Positions 1 through 11,175 of a stretch of 64,000 nt of DNA are shown here, one piece after another. Under the pieces are notes generated by a model. It was not told the origin of the DNA. It searched no databases and was given only the letters and a program-made list of their open reading frames with translations. Origin of the DNA: Cardiocondyla obscurior (lineage: Eukaryota; Arthropoda; Insecta; Hymenoptera; Formicidae); the NCBI RefSeq assembly GCF_019399895.1, contig NC_091878.1, positions 3,968,001 to 4,032,000 on the forward strand, written 5' to 3'. Numbering within the stretch: position 1 is the stretch's first letter; each line of letters opens with the position of its first letter. A program made the translations under genes and the position numbers.

Positions 1-3000
1 AATAAGAGGTCGTCGGGGATAGATAATTTCGCGAGAGACGCGACCGCGATCGTGCCTAATTTTATAAATTCGGAGTACGCTGATCGAAGGGCTCCGGCCC
101 TCCTTCCCGGAGGAGAAGATAAACGAGGCAAAGGAGGATCGCGGAGGAACGGTGGGGGCAGATAGAACAGGAACAAAAGGGAATTCGAGATCCTCAACGG
201 CCTCTCCGGGTTGGCACTGCTATATTATGCGGAGCGCCCGAAGACAAAGCGACAGGATACGTCGAGGAAACCGTTAAAAAGTTTTACCGGACGAAAGCCC
301 GGGAGATCAAGACGAAGGGCGAAGGGCCAGGAGGACGGAGATGACGTTAGCTTCGGCTCGGCCGGCGAAGAGGGGTGGAAGAGGGCGCGGAGGAGGCGAT
401 GGAAACGAGAGGAACGAAAGAAGAGAAGGACCTACGAGAAAGACGATCGTCTACGAAGCACGAGGAGTGTAAATAATACTAAGGCTGATTGTGGGCGTGG
501 CTGACAGAACTCTAAAAACCTTCGACTATATATCAAAGGGTTTACTGCCTTCGGATGATTCTCTCTTTCTCGTGGCGAGGAAGAAGAGACGCTGGAAGAA
601 CAAATACTGGACTCGCGCGCGCGAGGAGTGGGAAGCGGCCGTGGTAACTTCTCCGCGCGCCCGGAGAAGATCGAGAGGAAAGAGGAAAGATCCCGAGGAT
701 GCGGCGCGAGGACTCGGCGTAGTCTCGAAAAGGAAAGTTTTCCCTCGCGCGTTACCGCGCCGTTACCGGCACAGCCGAGGCTCGCCGCCTCTCGCGCCTC
801 ACTTTTCGTCCCGCACCGTAACCCTTTCCGCAAACTTCTATTTATCGTCCATAAGGTGCTCCACGTCTCAATACTCTCGCGTCATTTCCCCACGGCGTGA
901 AGGTAGAAATACAAGGAAGTTGTAGAAATAAAATTACAAGAGAATTATGATCGTACGGGGATACGAGGAGGCACCGGCTGCGTCTTCGATCAGCGTCGGC
1001 GTTATTAATCTATTGGAAAAATCGCGCGAGCATCGGTCGCGTGGTATTTTAGTCGCCGGCGACTAATAAGACGCGAGGCTTCATCAGTCGCGGGATACCT
1101 GCGTCTCAATACATCCCACGTAGTCTGATCGATCGATTAAGTTGAACGGCGGAGGAGGAAAACGGGGGAAAGAGGAACACGGCGAGGCGGAGGAGGAGCA
1201 AGGAGGTGTGGATACCCATGGCATCTACTCTCTCCTCTGTTCTTTCCAGACACGACGGACGTTCGAAGCTACCTCGATGGCTGCCCGCCTGCCTACTCGC
1301 GGACCCCGAGATGCTCGCCCGGTAAGAAGCTGGCTGGTTGGTTGGCCGCTTCGGCTCTCGATTACTTGAAAAACCGGATTCCTCCTGCGCGAAACTGTGT
1401 TTCCCGTCTTGCGTTTATGTACCAACACACGCTTGGCGAGCAATATTGGTTATTTTGCTGCATACGTGCACGCCGGGCGATCGCGCCTCTCCCCGTTATA
1501 CCTCGTTTTATCCTCAGTCGGCCCAGATTCCTGCGCTTAGATAAACGTCGCGATCGTTTACGTGCCGTACTCCCACTGCGGAGGCAAAGCGAGAACTGCG
1601 AGCCCGAGTTTCGTGCGGAAGAGAGCGGTGCTCGACGGATCGCGATGTCATCGGCCGCTGCAGCCGGAGGGGTCGGTGTTCGAGGGTTAAATCCAAGGGT
1701 TTTCGAGGGAGTCAAGGGTAAACGTATACGTGCCCGAGCACAAACACGCCCGGTACAAGTATAAACTGGCGCTCATGACGGGGCAGGACGCGCGCCGGAC
1801 TTGGTCGTTTGGTAAGAACAATGGCGATGAAATTCACGGATATGCCGGCGGGACGGAGTTTAGGCCACAAAGGGCATATCTTCCGAATAATTTCACATGG
1901 CCCTTGGTCCGCTTAGTCGACCGAGAGGAGCAGCGCGCGGTCCTTCACTTGAAAGAAACGAAAAAGAACCGCACAGCGACGAGTCGAAATCCTCGCAGCG
2001 CGAAGCCTCCGGGGGAAAAAAATATTTTCGAAGATCAAACACGAAACTGGCCGCGCGGTTCCCGCACAGCAATTTCTATTGCCGCGGATGAAATTTATTC
2101 CAATTCAGTTCCCGCCCGATGAATTTCTATCGCGCGAATAAATTGCCTGCGGTCCAATATCAATGTTAATTCCGCGGTACATAATTTTCTTTTAAATAAA
2201 ATACGTCTTCAAAAATTATACCATCGATTCGCGGCGATTATTGAACGAAAAACGGTCGAGTCTCGCGACGCCCAATAAATTCCATTTGCCGCGCACACGT
2301 TTGCGGCGCGGCTTTCATTCATCCGGTCGCGGCGGCGAGTCGCGGGGACGAAAAGAAGAGACGTGACGAGCCCGACGAGAGATACCGGCCGCTCATTTAC
2401 CCCGGCAATTTATTCTCGCGTTTTGTAATTAACACCAGGAAAGAAGTAGCAGAAGTTATTCTTCTCCTACGGGCACGGCACGGGTGGAAGCCGACTACTC
2501 TGGTCAGGCCTGTCTCCTCCCTTCGTCATTTCGCCTCGCTCCACCTTCGGACTCTTCCCTACGCGAAGGAAACGTACATATCACTATTAAGCGTCAGGGC
2601 GGTTGAGGCCCGGAACCTCCTGGACCAGCTCGAAAATAAGAAACAGAAGACGAAGGGAGAAAACGTCGGAGGAGCCGCGCGGGGCGGGGGGAGGGGAGGG
2701 AGGAAGACGCGGGAAAAAGGGACGGAGAAGAATCGGAGAGAAGGAAATGCGGGTGGGAGGTAAGAGATGAGGCGACTGCGGGGCGAGAGCGAGAAAGAAC
2801 GGTGGAGGATGATGGAGGCCTCTCTTCTGCATGCCACCGCAGTCAGCTCCAGACAGAAAGCGGTCTGTATAATTATGGGTTGTCACCTCATCAGCTCCGA
2901 GGGGGGAAGCACCGGTGGGAGGGGTCGGGGGAGAGCGAGGTGGAGGGCGCTCATCGTGCGCGCGGGGGCACGGGACGGGAGGTTATAGGAGTGCAGTCTT

Positions 3001-4999
3001 TAGCTCAAATTGTGTTTTATCGTCTTTCGCATTTGGGGTCTCGGAGGGTGATTGAGCCGCCCGGGGCGGCTCCCTCCGCCTGGCCCTTTTCCTCGCCTAG
3101 TGTCTTCACGAGCGGTGTCCATTTCTGCTAAAATGTAACGCGTTGTCGATTCTCGGGTATAATTGCGTGTCGCATGTCCGCTCGCGAACAGCTGTTCTGT
3201 TCGTTTATCGTAAACGGAGATAATGAAGAACTCGAACGTTTGTTTGAAAAGAATGCGCGCAAATTTTTTTTTTTTTTTTTTTTGTCTCTCGTTCCGAAAG
3301 AGATGAGCAAAAGTCGCGAGTAGCATCGCGTCAAGGACCTCGGAACGTCTTCATCGATTGCGGGGCGCCGACGCCGCATCGGTAAATACGTATTGTCGAG
3401 GTTGTAAAATCGAAACGCGCCCTTTTGCGCACCGGTCCGCGCGAGAGCGCGCATATGAAAAGGGACGCGAGAAGGTACTGAGGCTAAGTGGCGAGTTTAG
3501 AGGGATTTCATTAAATCATATGGATTGGAGATAATGTATGTTATTGAGCGGAGCGTTCAAATCGCGCTCTATAAGTTGTAATAAGTCCAATTTTAGGGCC
3601 GGTCATGGGCCGGCTTCGCGCAGTGGTTGCCGAGCAGGCTGGTCGCCGCGCCGGGCCCTTTGACCGCTCGAAAAAATTAGCCGGAGGTTCGGCCGCGGAA
3701 TGACAGCCACTGGGACCGGCGAACCCGCCACTTACTCGTCAAACGGCCAGCCGGTCCGCCGAAATCACTGCCATTTAGATAATTTGTAATGAATAGGCAC
3801 CACTCATTTCGTTTCCCCGTCCCCCCGTCCCGCTCGTGCGCGATCTCCGAGCTCCAAGAGTGTGCACAGGTCAGCCCGGCAATGACAACCGCGCGCTTTA
3901 TCCCAATATTTCATAGGTCGGACGCGCGGATGACGGTTCCGAGAAAGGCGTAATAAATCGCGATGGAGAGAGCCGCGAGCCCTTCGAAATCGGCGAGTTT
4001 ACCCGGGCCACTTAGGATGGAATTCGAGATTTCATCCTCGCCCGAGCGGCACGGCCTCGACGTGCTTTAAATCAGTGTGCATTGACTCGCGCCGTGGGCA
4101 TGCGCGTACCGCGATTGTTAGATACAAGATTGCGTCGTCGCCGTCAGCGTTGTGATCGCAAGATCGCGTGTGCGTGAGATCGCGTTGGCCGTCGAGACGC
4201 ACTTTTGACGGAAGTACATCGATATCGAGCCACTGGCCGTGACAAATACCGGGACGCAACGTCGAAGGTACGTCGTATCGATCAAAAAACGTGACTGTGC
4301 ATACATTATCGCGTCGCATCGTAGATTAACGAGAGAACGAAAAACGGGTAAGGAAGGCGTCGGATATTTGTCTTGAAAAATCGAGGATTTGGAAGGATCG
4401 CGAATAATATAAGCGCGTTTTCGTTATCGGGCATGTAGGAAACGATCTGAGGAGGAGCGCGGCGAGAGACGGGGAAGAAACGTCGATGAAACTCCGCCGG
4501 TTTAACCTCGAAGGCCCCACGAATCCGCGAGCGTATTTATCACGGAGGGGCCAGCTAAGGCGTCGCGCAAACACGCGGGTCTAAACAGCGGCCGCGCGAA
4601 TCAACGTGCAGATTATATGCAGAGGCTACGCGCCGCCGCCTGTTGTGATTGATATTTGGTTAAGCGGCACGGCGATCCATCAAGCCCGCAAAAGCGCTCT
4701 TTATCCTTGGCTCGCCAGGAGCTACACGTCTCGCCTGATTCCGGTGAAATCCGGATACATGGCTGCCCCCACGTTCTCCCTTCGCTTCTATCCCAGCCAG
4801 CTCTCTCTTTCTCTCTCGCGTTTCACGGGGGCCTTCTTCCCGCTTCCTCCGGCCACGAAAGGCGAAGGTTGATCGATAATTGAATTTCACGCAGTTTCCT
4901 CGCGGCGGGGCGGGAAGAAGAATCCGCGGCGCGTCACGTTGCTGTTTAAATCGCGGTAAATAACGGGAGTTTAAACGCGTTTCGTATTTCTGCTTGCAG
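1..4999 (+). other. dac: dac intron (3' part) upstream of first visible exon
   Basis: This stretch holds no exon I can recognise. It ends with a pyrimidine-containing tract and the acceptor TGCTTGCAG at 4991-4999. The next exon opens with two bases that complete a split codon, so an upstream coding exon must end one base into a codon. None of the open frames here resembles the Ski/Sno-type Dachshund domain, which is expected further 5'. The region is CpG-rich with purine-rich runs near 2640-2820, a T17 or longer tract near 3265-3285, and an AT-rich block near 2150-2220. It could hide a small 5' exon that I cannot see. Confidence 0.75.
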
Positions 5000-5228
5000 A
5001 TGTACCGAGGATGGAGAAATCACCGCTCCTGGCGAACGGCTACAATCACCCGCCCACACACCTGAGTCACATGCAGTTCATGCAGCTCAGCGGGCACCCA
5101 GGTGCCGGACACACCGCCATCCTGTCACCGGCCAGCCTGCCGCACCACCTGCAGGCACAGGCGCAAGCACGGGCCGAGCAGGGTCTCAAGGTCAACCCGA
5201 ATATGACCAACATGGAGGCCCTCGCGAG
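5000..5228 (+). CDS. dac: dachshund coding exon: central linker, LLANGYNHPPTHLSHM block
   Basis: This internal exon of the nuclear cofactor Dachshund is flanked by the acceptor TTGCAG before 5000 and the donor GTAAGT at 5229. The first two bases (AT) finish a codon begun in an upstream exon. The frame then reads VPRMEKSPLLANGYNHPP and continues for 75 residues to NMTNMEALA, with AG left over. The ATG at 5011 is an internal methionine, not a start, because the frame is open upstream to the splice site. The segment is rich in His, Gln, Ala and Pro (LPHHLQAQAQARAEQ) and has no catalytic motif. It is the linker between the N-terminal DNA/corepressor-binding domain and the C-terminal Eya-binding coil. 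Length is 229 nt (phase 1 in, phase 2 out). The next exon, 2.5 kb on, supplies the base that completes Arg. Confidence 0.9.
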
Positions 5229-7752
5229 GTAAGTCCTTCCCGGCTTATTTCCGCGCTCCGACGAGAGGACCGCGGGAGCGCCCTCCTCCCGAGCGACAAT
5301 ATTCCGGAAGCGGCGCCTCCGCACAGCGGGAAACATTTTCATTAACTTCCCTCCCCCGGGAGTTTACGAGCCGCGGAGACGAGTCGGCGAGAAGCAGAGC
5401 TCCTCGCACGGTGCTTCTCGGAAAAGTCACAGGCCCTTCCCGACTCGAGTTTCGCACCTGCTCGCGCGCTAATCGTCGACTTACTCGGAAATTGGATTTA
5501 CCTGTTTTGAGCGCCTCACGGCGATCTTTCTGACTGGCGAGGCCAAAAGAATACGACTTTAAGAGGATTGAAAGAGACGGCGAAGCCGTGGAAATCCGAG
5601 GGGGTCTTGACACCGCTTGATCTCTTCCTGTCCCTCGCGCTAGCTTTCTCGAGCGCCCCGGACCCACCCGCTTTTGTCTTACTTCGATTTCGCCTCCTCG
5701 GACGTTCGTTTAGTCAGCTTGAATTACGTTCCACGACGCGCGCCGATGATTAATCTCATTTCCTAGATGCGCCTAACAGCCGAACGAGAATCTCGCAAAT
5801 TTATCGTATTTTAATTAATCGCGCGATACAGTTTGATTGCGAGCAGCAAATTATTGTTTTTCAAAAATAACTGAGTGAGATAATTTTAATTCAACGTGCC
5901 ACGGAAACGTGGGGAGCTTGAGATGTCTGAAGACGCTCTTCGTGCGCTATTATTTATGATTTGGATCGACCTTGAGATACTGCTGGCGTTAGATTTACCC
6001 TCCTGCGGCGTAAGGCCATCTTTGAAGACGCGAAGGCCTTCTCGGAGTAAATCCTTCCCGCGTTAGGCGCGGTCCCAAGACGAATATCGCGGCTTATTCG
6101 GCTTCACGGAGTGTCGAGAGCCGCAAAGAGCGAGGAGGCACGAGAGAAAGAGAGACAGAGATGGAGAAAGGAGCACCAAAGGAGCGGCGTTCTCGTCCTC
6201 GCTCAAGGGGGCAGACGGGAGGCTAATCCCGGCATTTGTTAACGCGTTTCTAATAGATGCTCTCGGTACACTCGCTCCCGTAGCCGGTCGAAGCTTTCGA
6301 GGATACGGAGACTCGCCTTAATTTTCGATTACATCCGCCCCGTGTAATTAGCCCCGTCCTACCAGCTCCCGTTCACTCGAGCATTCGCTTTGGGCGGCGC
6401 GCGCCCGGAAAATCGGGGTTTAGCGGCGGGTAGGAGGATCGGATCGTTTCCTCCTTTTCATCGGTTTCGCAGTCGAGCCGAACAATTCGTCGTCGCGTAT
6501 CAGTCGGGTGAAACACCGCGCGATAATCAACTAAGATAAACGAAGACCGAGGTACGAAGAAGAATGTACGAACGCGCTGAAGAGGCATCTCGCGTCGTCG
6601 GCTCCGGTCGAGATTCCATCTCGCTTTCACGCGGAAACATGAGTACGGCGCCGGACGTCGGCGCTCCGGATTTTTAACGCGTCTCAATCTTTCTCGACGT
6701 CGCAACGTGCGCGAGTAAGCACCGGCGTGTGCGAACGTGCACGCATACGCGCACGCGGGTGTGTATAATGACACGGCGAAGGCGGCGCCGCACGTTTCGC
6801 ATTATGATTTCAGCGCTTTGCTTTTAATTAAAATGCAAATCTATCGCGGCGGAGGAGCGAGCGAGATCGGGAGGTAAGACGGATTACGTCTGGGGGCGCC
6901 ACGACAAACACCGGAATATGATTAATTCAACGCAACCCCATCCTGGGGTACACCGACGCCACCGCCGTCACCACGTCCACCCGTCGTCCCCCCTCTCGAT
7001 CCCACCTTGTCGCCACCCCCTAACTTGCCGCGTATCCTTCTTCCCTTCGTTCAACTTCCTCGTCCCGAATATGCGTGACCTTTCCTGGTTTCCACCGGCG
7101 ACACGTACGACTCTCTTCTGCGTGTCCTGCTCGCCTTTCTTTCCCCTGTTCTTCCCCGCGCTTTCCCTCCGCTTTTCCCGCCTTCCTGTCGGCCCCAGGA
7201 TCCGTTTCCTGCCGTGTAAATACAGCGAAATGCAAACGTAAAAACCGTGTCAGGCGTATTGACACTAGGCCCCGGAACTTCTTTTTAAAGCTTGTACTTG
7301 AATAGATGACGTTTTCAGAACGCGCGGCGATGCTTGATTTTCATTTAGTTTTTATATTGCCCGAACGAAGGTTCCCCTTGATTAATTTATCCGTTTCTCC
7401 TGACTTTTTTTATTTTTTTCTTTTTCGCGTCGCAATCCTAGGTCGCAAATTAACTCTGCTCCCGTACCGAAGTCTCTTTTTTTAATCAGCAACATCAAAG
7501 GCCCTTCATTCCCGGTGCGTTTGGCAACGGTCGGGAACTGCGCTGCGAAAGAAACGAGGGCAGCGCGGAACAAGGACTCTTAATCAAACGTGTCCTCTCG
7601 CAAGGAAACGTCTCGCGACTTTCGCTTACGACGTCGCGGAAACGGCGCGCGTGTCTCCTTTCGTTTCTTTTTTTGTTCCGATCGCCGCGGCTTAAGCCTT
7701 TCTTTTCTAATTTTTCCCGTGTCGTAACCGCCTTTTGTTTTGTGCTCCACAG
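5229..7752 (+). other. dac: dac intron, 2524 bp
   Basis: This intron runs from donor GTAAGT at 5229 to acceptor CTCCACAG ending at 7752. I see no further exon in it. A POU-type octamer ATGCAAAT lies at 6833-6840 in a short AT-rich patch. A C/T-rich stretch fills 6950-7200, and pyrimidine runs precede the acceptor. Confidence 0.85.
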
Positions 7753-7815
7753 GTCCGGAACGGTTTGGGAAAACTGCCGAGCTGCCTACGAAGATATTGT
7801 CAAACATCTCGAAAG
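7753..7815 (+). CDS. dac: dachshund 63-nt coding exon with WENCRAAYEDIVKHLE motif
   Basis: This is a short exon. Its first base G completes AG|G (Arg) from the previous exon. Then 20 codons read SGTVWENCRAAYEDIVKHLE, and the last two bases AG again await a G. It is bounded by acceptor CCACAG and donor GTAGGA at 7816. The amphipathic WENCRAAYEDIVKHLE block joins the LREERGD block of the next exon, as in Dachshund proteins of other animals (recalled from the family, not searched). The exon is phase 2 on both sides and a multiple of three, so skipping it would keep the frame, giving EALAR-LREERGD. It is separated from the next exon by almost 24 kb. It has no start codon of its own, and its small size makes it easy to miss. 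Confidence 0.92.
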
Positions 7816-10800
7816 GTAGGACATCCAAATCGTACTAAAAAAAAAAAAATTTTTTTAAATAAAAATTTTTCGTGGTCGTCGCACTTTCAAAAAATTCGAG
7901 AGCGCGAGCTCTCCGAATGCTGGGAAGGGGGTGGTTCGCGCAACGCCGTTCATCCGTGAACCCGTAATTCTCGATTAGCCGGAAAAATCGCGGCGCATCA
8001 CGGGGCAAAAATACAGAGCGCTCGATGACGCCCAGCGGCCTAGGCTGCCGCGGCGCTTCCGATAAATCAGCATTACCGGGGCGGCGGTATCGGAGTTTCC
8101 GGTCGCGCGACAAGTTGAGTCCAGGCCTGACGCAGTAATGCCGACATGATTTGTATGGTGCGAGAGCACGTAACCCCTGCCCCGATCTCCCTTCCATCCG
8201 CCGCAAAATCCGACCGACCGACGGCCTCCGTTTCATCCGACACCAACACAGCCGCCGCGGCTGCAGCGCGGGCCACCGAGGTTTCCGCGTGATCCTAACC
8301 ACTTGTCACTTCACGGCACGCAGATCATCGTCGCGACGTGCCCGTCCATCATTCGGGGATTAAATCATTCGAGTGCCTACGAAATACTCGCGCCCGCCGA
8401 GGCCACCGTTGCTGCGAAAGGGTTGATTTCGGAAAGGGAGCTTTGCGCGCCCCCCGACCTCGGCGAAAAGGGTGCCGCTCTCTATCTTTCTCCCGCGAAT
8501 CCGTTGCGAAGACGAAAGGCCGTGGGACGGAAAAAAAGACGAGGAAACGCGTCGGACGTTATCTCAAAAATCCTTCTCTCACCGAGAGAAGTCGGTGGAC
8601 TGCGAAAGGACGAAGCGGGAGGAGAACAGCTCCTCGCACCTCCGCGCCGCGAGCCGTTAATACGGGAGGGGTGAAAATCGACACTTGGCCGTTCGAAACG
8701 TAATTTCCAATTCAAAGGCAATGACCACTGGTCGGAGGCCGACCGCTCTCACTCGGCGTCCCGCACGCGCTCACCCTTTCTCCTTCTCTCTCCCGTTCTA
8801 TTTGCTTTACCGTCGACCCCACCGTCGACTTCGTCAACCGGACAAACGCGTATTGTGATTTCAGCCTTTGACTGGTGGCCGTTCGATGGATATCGCAGGG
8901 GGTGGTAAATGGGCACGAGGCCACGGGGAAGCGGGATGCTGGGCGCGAGAGGGCGGTCGAGGGAGGGAAAGGGAAAAGGGACGAGGGGCCGCGGGAAGCG
9001 GACCGGAGCAGCGAGAGCGACGGGGGTGGTTTGCCGCGGAAGGGCGGCGGACCGGCGAGCGCGCCGTGAATATTCATGGCGAGAACCCTAGACGAATTCG
9101 GACTTGTTGCGACTGACACTGATGTAAACCTTTGTTTATCCTGCGTGGCCCGCCCGTTCCCCCGAGATACGCGCCGGCAGCCGCGCAGCCGAGGGCGATT
9201 CTCGAGTATTTAACTGCGAGTTAAATTCTGATTAATCGACGGCGCCGGCTTTATTAATTGTTTGTCCTTTTGATTTTACAACGGTCGCAGAACGCGGCCG
9301 AAAGCTGCGTCGCTCCTTCCGCCGTCTGCTCCGTTCTTCCTCGTTTCTCCAACGCTGCCATTAATCCCGATGATTTGTTCCCGCTAATCCATTTGATCTA
9401 CTCGCTCGGAGGAAAACTGCGATTTTCTCCCTTAAGTCTACTCCGCCGGCTTAGTCAATTAAATCTCATTAATCCCGCGTCGCGGCGAGTTCGCTCGGGT
9501 GGTCCACGCCGCTGCTTCGAATGTGAACTGAGATTCGTCAAAACTTTTTTTTTTTTTTTTAATTTAATTAATTTATTTTTTTCTTATTATCTAATTAAAT
9601 AACGTGAAGAATTGTTAACTGTACATTGCAATTTTCACGTCAAACATCGTCACCCGCCGGTCGTTTTTCTCTTTCGCCGCGACTTGATATCCACGGAATC
9701 GAATTTCGGATAAATATGACTGGCGGATAAGCAGTCGTTACAGGCGGAAGGCGGAGTCGCGGGAGACGCGCAGCTCCATCGCGCCCCCGTCGACCCTCTG
9801 CGCGCCGCGGCGGGCCGCGCGTTATGAAGTAAGTAATATTAATGGTTCCCCGCAGTCAGAATGTTCGGTATCAATGCGCTAATGTCGGCTTCCTGGCTTT
9901 AAAACCACCCAGTCATTCCGGCATAATTCAGCCGCGTTGTCTGTCGCTGTCCGACCACCATCCGCCGTTTCTCGCTGCCTTCCTACGGGTTCCTTATCGC
10001 CAGGCGTCCCCCTTACGCGTCTCTGTGCCCTCGTCCCTTGTTCCCTCCCCCGGTTCGTTGTCTCTCTTCGACCCGAGTCGGGCCGCCCTCCCCGTTGCGC
10101 TCGCGATGTCATTAATTACGACGACGACGGCGACGACGTCCTATCGTCCAGGACATCTGCTGGAAAATAATATTCATAAAGTTGAGCCTCATCGTTACGA
10201 TCGACTCTTTCTGCTTCCTTTCTTCTTCCTTTGCCCGCCCGCTTCCTCCGCTTCTCCCGGTCTTATTCTCCCCATGCCGGCGGAGATGACGTCGCCCATT
10301 TACGGTCGTGGTTTCGTGGCTGCCGGGACCGCGTTCGTAAAAGAAGCGCACCGACGCCGGGCGTAAAACGTCGAGAGATATTTCGCTTCTTGCCGGACTT
10401 GATAACCGCGCGCGAATCGCTGCCGCGTCTCGGCAACGCACCGAGATTATCCCACTCGTACCGCAGTGTAACACTTATCGTTAGCTTAATACGGGCGATT
10501 CGTCGCAGTTCGGTGCGCGCGCTAACGTTTCATCCGATCTGATTAGTAAAAAGACCGAGAATAAATACGTAAATTCCCGCCGGACGTAAAATGTAAATTG
10601 ATTTTAACAAGCTCTTGTTCGAGCGTAGAAACTTCCTCGTTTTTTCTCTCATTTTTTTTTTTTTTTTTTACGTAGATGAGTGGGGTAATATCGTCCATCA
10701 CCGTTCATTAATAAATCGCATCTTAGTATTCTGATTTATCATGTCCGGCTGACCATTGTATGAGACCGCCGTCGAGAGCCTGTAACTAGCTCTGCGATAA

Positions 10801-11060
10801 GAAACTCGATAATGGAATATACTGCACGTTGTTTCGCGCGATTGGTGCAGGGAGAAGGCGGTGATCGCGCAATCATGTGTACCGGCGCAAAATCGGTGAC
10901 AGCTGTTAAACGATCGAGGCAGAGTCCCGTAGTTTACGCGAAGAGTCCGGCAAAACGGTTAATTCGGCTCGACGATCGGTCTTGCTTGTCGCGAGCGGCT
11001 GGTTAATTGCGTTTAAACGAATTGTCAGCGCGCGGATGTTGCCCGACACTTGCACTGATA

Positions 11061-11175
11061 AAAAAAGTATGATTACTTTCGGACTCAACTGTAATTTTAT
11101 GATATTTTAAATGAGAAGTGCGATCGACTCAATCATATTTATCATTAGAAATATGAAATTATGGTTGTGCCACAA
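11061..11175. repeat. MITE-like inverted repeat, copy 1
   Basis: The left arm begins with an A-rich tract and GATTACTTTCGGACTCAAC, followed by TGTAATTTTATGATATTTTA. The right arm, read in reverse complement, has ACCATAATTTCATATTTCTAATGATAAATATGA, so the two arms pair imperfectly. The left arm matches the copy at 30542 along its length: A/G-rich terminus, TTACTTT, GGACT, TAATTTTA, ATATTT. There is no coding capacity, as expected of a miniature inverted-repeat element. The boundaries are approximate and the right terminus looks degraded. Confidence 0.6.

Noticed and set aside
5011..5013. ATG as a possible dac start codon
   Set aside because: The frame continues upstream to a good acceptor at 4999, and the exon begins with a split codon, so this Met is internal.
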